In this document: piece by piece, positions 1 to 7,734 of the stretch
Layout of the letters: each line of letters opens with the position of its first letter
How positions within the stretch are numbered: position 1 is the stretch's first letter
Assembly: GCA_910584055.1 (NCBI GenBank)
Contig: CAJTZS010000008.1
Coordinates: 40,196 to 104,195 of the forward strand
Direction of reading: 5' to 3'
From: an uncultured Muribaculaceae bacterium
Lineage (GTDB): Bacteria; Bacteroidota; Bacteroidia; Bacteroidales; Muribaculaceae
Length of the DNA stretch: 64,000 nt
The notes under the pieces: model-generated
What the model was told of the DNA's origin: nothing
What the model saw: only the letters and a program-made list of their open reading frames with translations
Database searches by the model: none
Translations under genes and position numbers: made by a program

Positions 1-480
1 GCGCGGTAAGCACTGCCTCCCGACCGTATGAAAACCTATGTGTTTATGTTTAAGGATACGCTTTAGCGCTTCCTGTGGAAGAATCGCCCGACGGCAACGG
101 CCATATTCCTTGATGAAGCCCGTAACGCCGAATCAGCCTCACTCCTTGATTCAACAGCCAATATGAGGGGCCACGGAGATACACACCGCTTTACCCCCTG
201 CATAAACCGGCCTCCAAAGGGAACAGATAATAACGGCACAGCCTTATCCACGCGACAACGCCGACACTTGCCGCCGCTGCCGCTTGAAAAAGAAAGACCG
301 CCCCGAAGTGGAGCGGTCAAATGCGATAGGGATAACAGCCCTTATGGGTTGAGATTTGAAGCTCAACGGCCACGCCGCAATAGCCCGGCGGCAGTGTCGC
401 ATCGCCATTATAAACAAAAAGTGAAAACCGCGTCAACACATATTGCTACCAGAACGTTATAACTCAAAAACATTTTTACT
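1..480. other. left edge of element, no convincing gene
   Basis: No reading frame here looks like a real protein; the open frames are basic or low-complexity shadows. The one feature I can support is a leftward terminator-like hairpin. Its 6-bp stem pairs positions 296-301 with 313-318 (GACCGC/GCGGTC) and it is followed on the minus strand by a T-rich run. It could end leftward transcripts from the S41 gene. The phage-like element must continue past position 1, because no integrase, portal or tail genes are in the window. Confidence 0.4.
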
Positions 481-654
481 ATGGCATACGGAATATTTCT
501 CACTGTCCTTACAGCTATCATTGCGACTTTCATTGGAGTAGGTATAGCTGATTCAGAATGGCTCAAAAAAAGAGTTCATTACCGATTCGCACGATATCTT
601 ATTGGTCTAATAATAGCACTTATCATTTTCTGCCCGCTGTACCTCGGAATTTGA
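481..654 (+). CDS. small two-helix membrane protein (57 aa)
   Basis: This frame is short (57 aa). It starts MAYGIFLTVLTAIIATFIGV, has a charged middle (DSEWLKKRVHYRFARY) and a second hydrophobic stretch (LIGLIIALIIFCPLYLGI), so two membrane helices are predicted. I recognise no family. The leader just before the start (TTTTTACTATG) matches the leader of the secreted moron at 6923, which supports the start and suggests shared expression. Like that gene it runs opposite to the phage operon and is AT-richer, so it is probably cargo. Holin or exclusion roles are possible but unproven. Confidence 0.55.
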   Translation: MAYGIFLTVLTAIIATFIGVGIADSEWLKKRVHYRFARYLIGLIIALIIFCPLYLGI

Positions 655-729
655 AAGTATATCCGCTTATCATAAGAAACCCCGACATCACTGCCGGGTG
701 TTCCATATTGTATGAGTTGCTGTTACACG

Positions 730-2019
730 TTATTTCAATAGCTTCAATGCTTCTTCAAGCACGTTATCTTTGCCGGAAAAAAAGCTTTCTGATTCTTCAA
801 CTACGACATCGGGAATAATCCCGACACCGATAAACTCGGTGCCGTCGGGCAACCATTCATCGCGGGCGCATATCCTTGCCATATAGCCATAACCGAGGTC
901 TATCATAATCGGTTGGCCGGTACTGCCTCCTGTCGGTGTGCCTATAATTTTACCTCGCTTAGCAGCTCTAAACGTAGCTGCAAAATCTTCAGAAGCGGAA
1001 AATGTATTGCTGTTTACCAGAAGCACTACGGGAATTTCAAATTTGGGAATTTCTGCGTGTTGAGCTGAGAAAGGGATAAGCGGATTTCCTTTCTCAATAT
1101 ACGGTTCAACGGTTTTGCCCCATGCTTTCATTACGGGAATATATTTTGGTGATGACCATTCGAGAGCCGGGATTGTATCAGGGCAAATAAGTCTAAGAAT
1201 AAAATCGCCATAGGTAGAGTTGCCGCCTCCGTTATCACGGATATCTATCACCAAAGAAGATACATTTTCAAGCGAATCAAACACTTCAATAAATTTTTCG
1301 TGATCGAACAGCCCCTGCTGGAAAGAGGGTATTTTAATATATCCGATATTACCGGGTAATTTTTTGTGTGAAATAACCCGTTTGTTATAAGGATTATATT
1401 GCCAGTTCATATCACGTTCCACGTTCAGGGTGAAAATACTGTCGGGCGCGTTTCTAAACTTGACTTTCACCGATTTGTCAGCAGGGCCATTTGTCAACTG
1501 GCCGCCAAAGAAAGCGGCAGACTGCGACCATTGGGGAGTGGAGGAAGGGAAATATGGAATAACGTTTTTTTCGCCATATTCAATTACAGGCATATCGTTC
1601 ATCTCGAGTATTTCGGTGCCGGGTCTTAATCCTGCCGCTATCATTTTATCTGTAATGACATCTGTAACAAAAACGCGGTTGCCGAACCTTTTTGTGAAGA
1701 ATGGAAGCGTCCAATCCCTGACAGCCGGTGTATTACACCAAACGGCAGTGTGTCCATCTTTAAGAGTGGCGCACAGGAGTTTCAGGCTGTCGAGAAAAGC
1801 CTCATCTGTCGGAGTGTCTACGATTTGGGGCAAACGTGCCATATAGAGGCTATCCCAGTTGCACGGCAATTTGTCCATGTGCGCGAAATTATACTTTACC
1901 TCTGTGCCAAACTTGGTAACGATGGAGGCTTTCTGTGCCGGTGTCAACTGATTAGCCGCATTCAGATGAACTGCGGCAAGCATCAGCACAACGAGAGAAC
2001 ATAAAAACTTATTCATCAA
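730..2019 (-). CDS. secreted S41-family peptidase (C-terminal processing peptidase-like)
   Basis: The 429-aa protein starts with a signal peptide (MMNKFLCSLVVLMLAAVHLNA). The TSPc/S41 core follows: an N-terminal helical part containing LKDGHTAVWC, a PDZ-like middle (GLRPGTEILEMND), then LVIDIRDNGGGNSTYGD and the nucleophile region VNSNTFSASEDFAATF, with GTPTGGSTGQP after it. In this family the serine acts with a lysine to cut protein C-terminal regions; here the enzyme would act in the periplasm or outside the cell. It lies 17 nt after a 38-aa gene and runs with the phage operon. A peptidase of this kind is unusual phage cargo and may be a host-modifying moron. The start could also be the second Met (2016). 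Confidence 0.85.
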   Translation of the reverse strand: MMNKFLCSLVVLMLAAVHLNAANQLTPAQKASIVTKFGTEVKYNFAHMDKLPCNWDSLYMARLPQIVDTPTDEAFLDSLKLLCATLKDGHTAVWCNTPAVRDWTLPFFTKRFGNRVFVTDVITDKMIAAGLRPGTEILEMNDMPVIEYGEKNVIPYFPSSTPQWSQSAAFFGGQLTNGPADKSVKVKFRNAPDSIFTLNVERDMNWQYNPYNKRVISHKKLPGNIGYIKIPSFQQGLFDHEKFIEVFDSLENVSSLVIDIRDNGGGNSTYGDFILRLICPDTIPALEWSSPKYIPVMKAWGKTVEPYIEKGNPLIPFSAQHAEIPKFEIPVVLLVNSNTFSASEDFAATFRAAKRGKIIGTPTGGSTGQPIMIDLGYGYMARICARDEWLPDGTEFIGVGIIPDVVVEESESFFSGKDNVLEEALKLLK

Positions 2020-2036
2020 TATTGCAGTTATGTGGT

Positions 2037-2153
2037 TTATTGTTCGTTGTTAACTTTCTTACTGTGTTTATTCTTGCTATATATCCGACCACCAATCAAA
2101 CCTCCAATAATACCTGCCACCAGAGGAAAAAATGCGATAAATGAAATTTTCAT
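2037..2153 (-). CDS. 38-aa single-helix membrane peptide
   Basis: A short frame upstream of and in the same direction as the S41 peptidase. It reads MKISFIAFFPLVAGIIGGLI followed by GGRIYSKNKHSKKVNNEQ: one glycine-rich hydrophobic helix (GIIGGLIGG, the kind of pattern that packs helices) and a basic tail. The spacing of 17 nt to the peptidase start suggests a two-gene operon. It is the first start codon after a long leader. No family is recognised. It could be an anchor, a regulator of the peptidase, or a lysis-type peptide; these are guesses. Confidence 0.45.
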   Translation of the reverse strand: MKISFIAFFPLVAGIIGGLIGGRIYSKNKHSKKVNNEQ

Positions 2154-2440
2154 ATTTGAGAGTTAGAGATATTATATCGCCGTGGCTCTCGGCGATTATC
2201 CTTGAAAAGAAAACGTGAGCCAACTATGCCACGTCTTAACTTGATGGCCCTGAGAAAGCCTTGTACTCAGATGTGGTTGACAGCAGCCCACGCTATGCGA
2301 GGGAAGCCATCATGCCTTATCGTTGAGTACAGATGAAAATTTCTCAGGTTTTCAAGTTCAAGATAAGCATAACGCTTCTTATTTTTCAAAATGTCGTGGC
2401 AAGCAATGGCTTGCGTCAGCGGCTTGCCGTTGCAAAGTTA
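2154..2440 (-). promoter_or_regulatory. promoter and ~280-nt structured leader before the S41 operon
   Basis: Read leftward, a -7 box TAACTTTG lies at 2440-2433, and the first plausible start codon is about 280 nt later (2153). The interval has no open frame but several hairpins: a 7-bp stem with ATCGCCG/CGGCGAT arms near 2178-2198, CTGAG/CTCAG near 2252-2273, and GCAAGC/GCTTGC near 2399-2414. It could be a regulatory leader or a separate small RNA ending before 2153. No clear -33 box is visible. Confidence 0.4.
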
Positions 2441-2528
2441 ATGATAATATCCGATAAAACGAGCGGTTTATGCCGAAAAAAATAATGATGCGCCCCCGGC
2501 GGTGAGGTCGGGGGCGCGGTGGGCGTGA

Positions 2529-2777
2529 TTAGTCGGCTGTCGGAGGGTCGGCGGCGTGTGCCTTGTCGTAGCGGTCGAAAGCCTCGCTTATGGCTTTCTC
2601 GATGTGGGGATTGCCGGTAAGAGCCGGGCGCTTCTCGTGGCATATTAGGCATGGCACGGTAGCCTTAGGGCGGAGTATGTTGGCGGTGGCGATAGCGTTG
2701 TAGATGCGCTGTGTTACCTCGATGCCGTCGGCATAGTAGTGAAAGGTGTACTCGGCTTTTGTTGTCTTATTTTCCAT
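2529..2777 (-). CDS. 82-aa protein of unknown function, candidate early gene
   Basis: MENKTTKAEYTFHYYADG begins an 82-aa acidic-to-neutral protein with one CxxC-type pair (VPCLICHEK) and a helical C-terminal half (IEKAISEAFDRYDKAHAAD). I do not recognise the family. What stands out is its upstream region: about 60 nt before the start is a ~145-nt imperfect palindrome that has a paralogue in the same place before ardA. If the two palindromes are the same kind of switch, this gene is co-expressed with an antirestriction protein and may itself be anti-defence. The gene is probably real, given composition and context; its function is open. Confidence 0.65.
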   Translation of the reverse strand: MENKTTKAEYTFHYYADGIEVTQRIYNAIATANILRPKATVPCLICHEKRPALTGNPHIEKAISEAFDRYDKAHAADPPTAD

Positions 2778-2818
2778 ATCAGTATGTGGTAAGAAGTTAA
2801 ACTTGTGGCTCGCAAGAG

Positions 2819-2961
2819 CCTTTTACACTGCCGTACAAAGTGCGGCTGCAAGGCGCAGGGGTCAAGGGTTGACCGACAAAAATTTCCAACGGCAAATTTT
2901 TTCGAGGCAATTCACCTGCCCTTGACGCGCCGGGGCCGCTTTAACTTTGCGGTGGAAAAGG
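2819..2961. promoter_or_regulatory. large palindrome with embedded promoter, copy A (before the 82-aa gene)
   Basis: The outer arms CCTTTTACACTGCC.. (from 2819) and ..GCGGTGGAAAAGG (to 2961) are inverted copies. Inside them CAAAGT (2836-2841) faces ACTTTG, and GTCAAGGG faces CCCTTGAC; near the tip AAATT faces AATTT. The right arm holds TTG (2922-2924) and the -7 box TAACTTTG (2942-2949), 17 nt apart. As duplex DNA this fires rightward, antisense to the terminase end. Folded as single-stranded + strand, it would template leftward transcription into the 82-aa gene. Copy B at 13540-13688 has the same layout. Confidence 0.6.
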
Positions 2962-2996
2962 TCGCCGTGCCACAGACGTATTGCCACATAGGAAAA

Positions 2997-4670
2997 TCAG
3001 ACAATGCCGCCGAGTGCCACGGATATGCCGGTGTCGTTGTAGGGGAACTTTTCACAGCCGATGTAGAGGGTATCGAAAGCGTCGGTGCCGTCGGTGCGAT
3101 GTTCGAGGCGGTCTTCCTCGGTTTCGGCGAGTTTTTCGCCGGCTTTGTCCTTGCGGAATCCGAGGCGTCCGCGGCTCACCCCGGCAGACTGTATGGCAAG
3201 GATTAAATCGTCGTTGTTCTGACGGTTGAAAAACGGCATAAGCCGCTGTTTACCTGCGAAGCCCTGATTTATGAGCAGGTATTTTTCATCGTGTCGCATC
3301 GGATTGCCGAGGTAGACATCTTCGACGCGCCAGCCGTGCCGCTCAAACTCGTGGATAATTACCCATCGGAAATCCTGATCGTTGACGGCATAGTTGCCAC
3401 CCAAAGCGGTGCTGTCGTAGTAGAACACGACGGTCTTGTTTTGGTGCGTCGCGTAGTAGGCGCAGAAGTCGGCGACAAGTTCGGGCAGTTTGCGCTCAAA
3501 CTTCACATAAAAGGATTTTATGATGTTGAGCCGCTTGCCGGAGGGCTGCCCTGCCACAATCCAGTTGATGTTGGCGTTATAGTCCAAGCCTATGCAAATA
3601 GGCGCGAGAGGGTTCACGTCGGCGTCCGCTTTGCAGGTTATGAGGTTATGGGCTATGAGGTTATCGGCTTCCATAACCTTATCATCACATAAACTTTTGA
3701 AAGCCAAGTCAAGGCTTTCAAAGTCGGAGGCGTTATACTTGTGCCGCTCGCGCATGGAGGAATAAAAACCGTCTTTGGCTATTCCGATCCTCTGACAGAG
3801 TATGGAGGTTTGGAAAGTCAAAGGGGTAAGGTCGCGCTTCATCTGCTTTATGTAGTTCTCGCCGAGAAGCTGCAAGTTCTCGATACTGGAGTATTCCTTA
3901 TAATATACGGCCACGGAGCGCATCTGATTAAGGGCGCGGTCGAGGCGTCGCAGATGATTGCGCAGATACGAGGGTATTTCGGATTGGGTGTTGCGGAGGG
4001 ATTTTATGCGAGATTTGATGCGCCAAATCTCGTAGACGGTAGCCTCGATAGCGGCGATAAGGTCGGTGTCCATCTTCTCGCGGTAGTGTAGGAACCACGA
4101 GCCGCGCTTTGTCTGCGGCATATCCGACAGTATCATAATGCTGTGGTTGAAGGAGTGATGCCCGAAGTGCGATTTGATGCCGCCGTTGGCCGGGAGGGTT
4201 TCGTCTTTAAGTTTGTCATAGTCGATAAACTTAGCCTCGTCGACGAGCAGCCACGACAGGGTGAGCGAGTTAGACGAGCCGGGGCGGTCTTGCGATATAA
4301 TAATGGCGATGGAGCCGTTGTAAAACGATATGACGTGTTCATAGTCGTGCGGCTCGGTGATAGGCTTGGCAAATGATTTCGGAGGTCTGCGCCCGACAAC
4401 ATAATGAACTCCGTTGATGAAGCCCCAGCGTTTCCACGCGGCAAGCAGACCGGGCAATGTATTTGTAAGGCCGTGCTTGAAAGTCGGCACGACGATGCCG
4501 CCGGTAGAGCCTGGCATACGCTGCATATTTCGCAACACGAAAGGGGCTGCGATGCTGTCGGTCTTGCCCGTGCGCCGTCCGGCGACGATAACGGTAGTGT
4601 TCGCGCCGATAAGCTGCGTGAGGCGTTGGGGGCGGTTGAAGTAAATCTTTTTGGCGGCTGAATTGTTCAT
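2997..4670 (-). CDS. phage terminase large subunit
   Basis: This 557-aa protein powers packaging of phage DNA into the prohead and cuts the concatemer. The ATPase half shows Walker A AGRRTGKT (residues 30-37) and Walker B LSWLLVDEA (138-146, with D144 E145). The nuclease half shows the acidic residues expected of the RNase H fold: GLDYN (D363), FYYDSTALGG (D419) and RTDGTDAFDTLY near residue 530. Length is normal for the family. Upstream lie two candidate small-subunit genes. Downstream, the usual portal gene is not in the window, so structural genes on the left side may be missing or rearranged. Confidence 0.93.
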   Translation of the reverse strand: MNNSAAKKIYFNRPQRLTQLIGANTTVIVAGRRTGKTDSIAAPFVLRNMQRMPGSTGGIVVPTFKHGLTNTLPGLLAAWKRWGFINGVHYVVGRRPPKSFAKPITEPHDYEHVISFYNGSIAIIISQDRPGSSNSLTLSWLLVDEAKFIDYDKLKDETLPANGGIKSHFGHHSFNHSIMILSDMPQTKRGSWFLHYREKMDTDLIAAIEATVYEIWRIKSRIKSLRNTQSEIPSYLRNHLRRLDRALNQMRSVAVYYKEYSSIENLQLLGENYIKQMKRDLTPLTFQTSILCQRIGIAKDGFYSSMRERHKYNASDFESLDLAFKSLCDDKVMEADNLIAHNLITCKADADVNPLAPICIGLDYNANINWIVAGQPSGKRLNIIKSFYVKFERKLPELVADFCAYYATHQNKTVVFYYDSTALGGNYAVNDQDFRWVIIHEFERHGWRVEDVYLGNPMRHDEKYLLINQGFAGKQRLMPFFNRQNNDDLILAIQSAGVSRGRLGFRKDKAGEKLAETEEDRLEHRTDGTDAFDTLYIGCEKFPYNDTGISVALGGIV

Positions 4671-4675
4671 ATAGT

Positions 4676-4894
4676 ATGCAAGAGATTCTGATATATGTCG
4701 GATTGATTATTGCTCTTGGGGCAACGGTCGTTTTGATGTTTTTTGGCATCAAACAATGGCATATGCGCCAGGAGGCAAAGATTACACCATTGAAATATCA
4801 GGAATGGTTAGCGCAGTACAAGACAAAGAGATTCTATATACTCGCCGCGCAGATATTAGGAATAATCATTGGCATTATTGGCCTCTCCCTCTGA
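4676..4894 (+). CDS. small membrane protein, opposite strand (72 aa)
   Basis: Two hydrophobic helices (MQEILIYVGLIIALGATVVL near the N-terminus and FYILAAQILGIIIGIIGLSL at the end) flank a short charged loop (WHMRQEAKITPLKYQEWLAQ). It starts 5 nt from the terminase start on the other strand and overlaps the 3' end of the next leftward gene by 39 nt. The hydrophobic pattern is what a real membrane protein gives and is unlikely in an antisense shadow. No family is recognised. A holin or exclusion protein would fit in size. Confidence 0.45.
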   Translation: MQEILIYVGLIIALGATVVLMFFGIKQWHMRQEAKITPLKYQEWLAQYKTKRFYILAAQILGIIIGIIGLSL

Positions 4895-5494
4895 CGGGAA
4901 CAATATATTTTCTTCGAGGTCTACTTCCTCGAAGTCCACATCATCAATATCTATCGTTTCGGCGCGGTATTTCTCCAGTAGCGCGTCAATCTTCTCCTGA
5001 AGATTTGGTATGGGCTTAATGCCGAGTACGGAAGGGTCGTCGGTGGCGGTGAAAGGCTGCGGAAGAAGCTGCTCCCACGGCACGGCCTGTTCGTCTTCGA
5101 GGTCGACGCGGTTGTACTTGGCATAGGCCGAGGCCGCGCGCTCCATAGTGCGCGTGTCCTTGCGTTTCTTCGCCATAGAGTATGTTTCGAGGAACATTTC
5201 ATTGCTGCGCCATCGGTGCCAGTCGCGGCTCGCCGCCGACAGCGACGGAAGAAGCTGCTTAATTATGGCGAGGTCGGAGTAAGCGGTGAATTTCGAGAGC
5301 CGGTAGCGGTAAAGATGTTCCTCGACAAACTGGCGATCCTTTGCGTCGGGGTTGGCAATGACCCAGGCGTAAAGGTCGCGTATGCGCAGCACCCGAAGCA
5401 CCATAGCCTCGGTATATAGCGCGTCCAGTTCCTCTTTGGCGGCAAAGAGAGAACGGCGGCATACTTCGAGCGTGTCGGGTTGTTTCTTACTCAT
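4856..5494 (-). CDS. conserved phage protein, candidate terminase accessory subunit
   Basis: I place the start at MSKKQPDTLEVCRRSLF (5494), 8 nt inside the end of the upstream gene, as in tightly packed phage operons; the longer frame only adds low-quality residues. The 212-aa protein is mainly helical (ELDALYTEAMVLRVLRIRDL, then KKRKDTRTMERAASAYAKYN), and its tail is very acidic (IDIDDVDFEEVDLEE). Its place directly before the terminase large subunit suggests a small subunit or packaging adaptor, but I see no diagnostic motif. Confidence 0.6.
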   Translation of the reverse strand: MSKKQPDTLEVCRRSLFAAKEELDALYTEAMVLRVLRIRDLYAWVIANPDAKDRQFVEEHLYRYRLSKFTAYSDLAIIKQLLPSLSAASRDWHRWRSNEMFLETYSMAKKRKDTRTMERAASAYAKYNRVDLEDEQAVPWEQLLPQPFTATDDPSVLGIKPIPNLQEKIDALLEKYRAETIDIDDVDFEEVDLEENILFPSEGEANNANDYS

Positions 5495-5777
5495 CGTCTT
5501 CCATGTCAAGGAGGTTGTTTGCGGTGTTGACGAGCGCGAGAGGCGAGCCAACCTGTGCAAGCATCATTTCCTGTTGACGCAGTTTCACTTTGGAAATGGC
5601 CTTGCCGCGATGATAGCGGCGCGACACTTCGCTGTCGCGGTGAGAAATGGCGTTGCGCAGCACTTCGGGGGCGATGTCGAGTATCACGGCTATGTCGGAA
5701 ATTTTGAGGTATATGCTCGCATATTTCTCGATGTCGGAAAGCTGCTGTTCGGAGAAAATGATGTTATCGGAGTTCAT
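5487..5777 (-). CDS. terminase small subunit-like DNA-binding protein (96 aa)
   Basis: The start is taken at MNSDNIIFSEQQL (5777), which overlaps the preceding gene by 14 nt; the longer open frame upstream is proline/arginine-rich shadow. It has a helix-turn-helix-like part (YLKISDIAVILDIAPEVLRN) followed by RGKAISKVKLRQQEMMLAQV and GSPLALVNTANNLL. That second half resembles the 'K.klr..q...a..Gn..al...a.n.L' pattern of small terminase subunits, which recognise the packaging site. Context (two genes before the large subunit) agrees. Confidence 0.6.
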   Translation of the reverse strand: MNSDNIIFSEQQLSDIEKYASIYLKISDIAVILDIAPEVLRNAISHRDSEVSRRYHRGKAISKVKLRQQEMMLAQVGSPLALVNTANNLLDMEDDE

Positions 5778-6297
5778 TGGCGGTGTCGAGGCGTTGATTA
5801 TAAAGGTCGTTGAGGGGTACGGAATGGTTCTCGATGATGTCGAGCACCGAGGCATGGAGATTGGCGAAAATCTCCGGCGAGGTCGAGATAAAGGCACTCT
5901 CGGCACGGTTGCCGCGAGTGAGGTTCTGCGAGGTAACGACGGCTACGGTGTCGCCTCGCCCGGAGCGTACCAACAGGACTTTTGAATGGTTGTCGGCAAG
6001 GAAAGTGCGGTCGACAACCTGCACTATGAAGCTCCACAGTTTGACGGTCTTGTTGGTGGCCTTGTGGTCGAGCAATAGATTGAAGCGCGATATGGGGCGT
6101 TTCTTTTTGAGGAAGAAAAGGCGACGCAGAAATTCTTCGGATATGGAGAAAGAGGTCTGCCACACCTCGGCGGTGCCGGTCTGTTCCAGAATCCACTCCA
6201 GTATGTCGGCCACCTGCACGGCATTTGAGAGATACGCCTGAAAAGGCGCATCTTTGAGAGGCCGGAGGATTTCGGAAATGGAAGCCGTGCGTTTCAT
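5764..6297 (-). CDS. phospholipase D-like (HKD-type) protein in the packaging operon
   Basis: The 177-aa protein carries one PLD-superfamily half-site: DNHSKVLLV (H104, K106), then VAVVTSQNLTRGNRAE (S123, N125, E132), which fits the HxK...GSxN...E pattern. Enzymes of this fold act as dimers through a covalent histidine intermediate and include nucleases (Nuc, BfiI) as well as lipases. The start overlaps the previous gene by 4 nt (ATGA), so it is translationally coupled in the head/packaging operon. A nuclease or DNA-processing role fits that position better than lipid metabolism, but this is inference. Confidence 0.7.
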   Translation of the reverse strand: MKRTASISEILRPLKDAPFQAYLSNAVQVADILEWILEQTGTAEVWQTSFSISEEFLRRLFFLKKKRPISRFNLLLDHKATNKTVKLWSFIVQVVDRTFLADNHSKVLLVRSGRGDTVAVVTSQNLTRGNRAESAFISTSPEIFANLHASVLDIIENHSVPLNDLYNQRLDTANELR

Positions 6298-6815
6298 TGG
6301 GGATTATAGCTGTCGTATTTCTGCCAGTTGGAGCGGTATTTCTTATCGAGGTCGATAAGCTCTTTGAGGAAGGGATAACGCTCGCTGTCGGGGCATACGG
6401 AGTTTTCGGACGAGAGGTTGCGTAGGCGCAGATGCACCTCGCGCATACGCCGGAGCAGTGAAAGGTTCTCGACGTATAGAGCCTGTATTTCGGGCGGCAG
6501 GGCGTCGTGGTCGGCGCGTTTGCCGCGCGGCGTGTCGGAGGGTGCAGCGGTGTGGAGATTGTTGTCGGAGGCGATAGTGGCGGCTTTCGCGTCCATTTCC
6601 ACAACCTGCGCATGGGTCAGGTCTGCGACGCGGAAGTTGTAGTGCTTTTGCAGTTCGGCTTCGAGGCGCGGCATATCGGGCACGGCCAGGAGGTTCTTAT
6701 ACATATTGACGCGCCCGGTCAACTGCAAGAACATCTTGCAGCCGTCGGCATAGTCGCGGCTGTCGGGATTCTCCCGGAGCCACGCGCCGAGTTTTTCGGT
6801 AAATTGGTGGTTCAT
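6294..6815 (-). CDS. phage protein of unknown function (173 aa)
   Basis: A soluble, mostly helical protein (TEKLGAWLRENPDSRDYADG at the start; YVENLSLLRRMREVHLRLRN, probably coiled coil, near residue 120). No motif is recognised. It is the first gene of the leftward block that continues through the PLD-like and terminase genes and overlaps the next gene by 4 nt. Codon use is GC-rich like the other head genes and unlike the rightward moron pair just upstream. Conserved phage origin is likely; function is unknown. Confidence 0.65.
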   Translation of the reverse strand: MNHQFTEKLGAWLRENPDSRDYADGCKMFLQLTGRVNMYKNLLAVPDMPRLEAELQKHYNFRVADLTHAQVVEMDAKAATIASDNNLHTAAPSDTPRGKRADHDALPPEIQALYVENLSLLRRMREVHLRLRNLSSENSVCPDSERYPFLKELIDLDKKYRSNWQKYDSYNPQ

Positions 6816-6884
6816 TACGGCTTATGATTTTGTCTGATACAAAATTATATAGCCCCGGATAGCCGTAAAAAGACAGAAAATGCG

Positions 6885-6892
6885 TAACTTTG
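6885..6892 (+). promoter_or_regulatory. -7 promoter box for the moron pair
   Basis: TAACTTTG followed by C, 31 nt before the start at 6923, fits the Bacteroidales -7 consensus TAnnTTTG. The -33 TTG is not obvious. It gives the two rightward cargo genes their own promoter inside a leftward phage operon. Confidence 0.55.
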
Positions 6893-6922
6893 CGTTTATT
6901 GATGGTATAACACCTTTTTACT

Positions 6923-7708
6923 ATGTGTAATTATCTTAAATCCATTTTACTTTTTGTCTGTGTAATCTTCATTACACACTCAACTACGGCTAAGAATAGT
7001 AGTATTGACCGCTTTGCACAGGTGGTGGATTCTCTACACAGCTCTATGGTATTCCCTTATAATATAGCTCCGGGAATAGTTCTTACCAACATTGGAGTAG
7101 ATAAAAAGGAGAAAATGCTTGTCATAAATTATACCCTTAACCCTGAATTTGTTGAGAGCGTTATTAAAAACGCTTCTACTGAAAACGGGATAGCCCAACT
7201 TCTGACCGGTTACGATGAGATTTTCTCTATCTCAATGATTGAAGCCGAAGCAGGATTCAGAACAGTAGTTACTTCTCCATCAGCAGACGGGTTAAACAGT
7301 ACTCAATTTGTTACGGTTCCGGCATCTGCGATACCCATAGTCTACTCCAAACTTAAAAACGGCGACTTTTCTTCTCTTAAACCATATTTGGAAATGTTGC
7401 AGTATACATTTTCCAATATGAAGTTTCCTTTGAAAGTAGTTAATGGCGTCTATTTAATCAACGGGTTCATTAAAGATAACGAAGCTAACTGGGTATATAG
7501 AATTGAAGGCAATATAGATTCATCGAATATCACTGATGAAATAATCCAACATAATCGAATGAATTTAATAAATAATTTGCGGGCTAATATTAACCCGGAT
7601 TATTTAATTGAAATTGAAGAAAAGGGTATAACTCTGCATTATTCCTATCTTAACGAAACGGGCGATATTTTATATGAATTTATTTTTACTGCTGATGATT
7701 TGAAATAA
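6923..7708 (+). CDS. secreted protein of unknown function (261 aa), moron
   Basis: It starts with a signal peptide (MCNYLKSILLFVCVIFITHS, then TTAKNSS) with no lipobox cysteine, so a periplasmic or outer-surface soluble protein is predicted. The body is an alternating strand/helix protein without recognisable motifs (SSMVFPYNIAPGIVLTNIGV; LPLKVVNGVYLINGF-like segment near residue 175). It is clearly AT-richer than the flanking head genes, lies on the opposite strand and has its own promoter, all typical of lysogenic-conversion genes. The gene at 7735 follows at 26 nt and is probably co-transcribed. Confidence 0.65.
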   Translation: MCNYLKSILLFVCVIFITHSTTAKNSSIDRFAQVVDSLHSSMVFPYNIAPGIVLTNIGVDKKEKMLVINYTLNPEFVESVIKNASTENGIAQLLTGYDEIFSISMIEAEAGFRTVVTSPSADGLNSTQFVTVPASAIPIVYSKLKNGDFSSLKPYLEMLQYTFSNMKFPLKVVNGVYLINGFIKDNEANWVYRIEGNIDSSNITDEIIQHNRMNLINNLRANINPDYLIEIEEKGITLHYSYLNETGDILYEFIFTADDLK

Positions 7709-7734
7709 TCCAGCGGCTTATATAGTTTTGAGAT

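Noticed and set aside
163..462. Open frames at the left edge on both strands
   Set aside because: Low-complexity, no start context, mutually overlapping; shadows.
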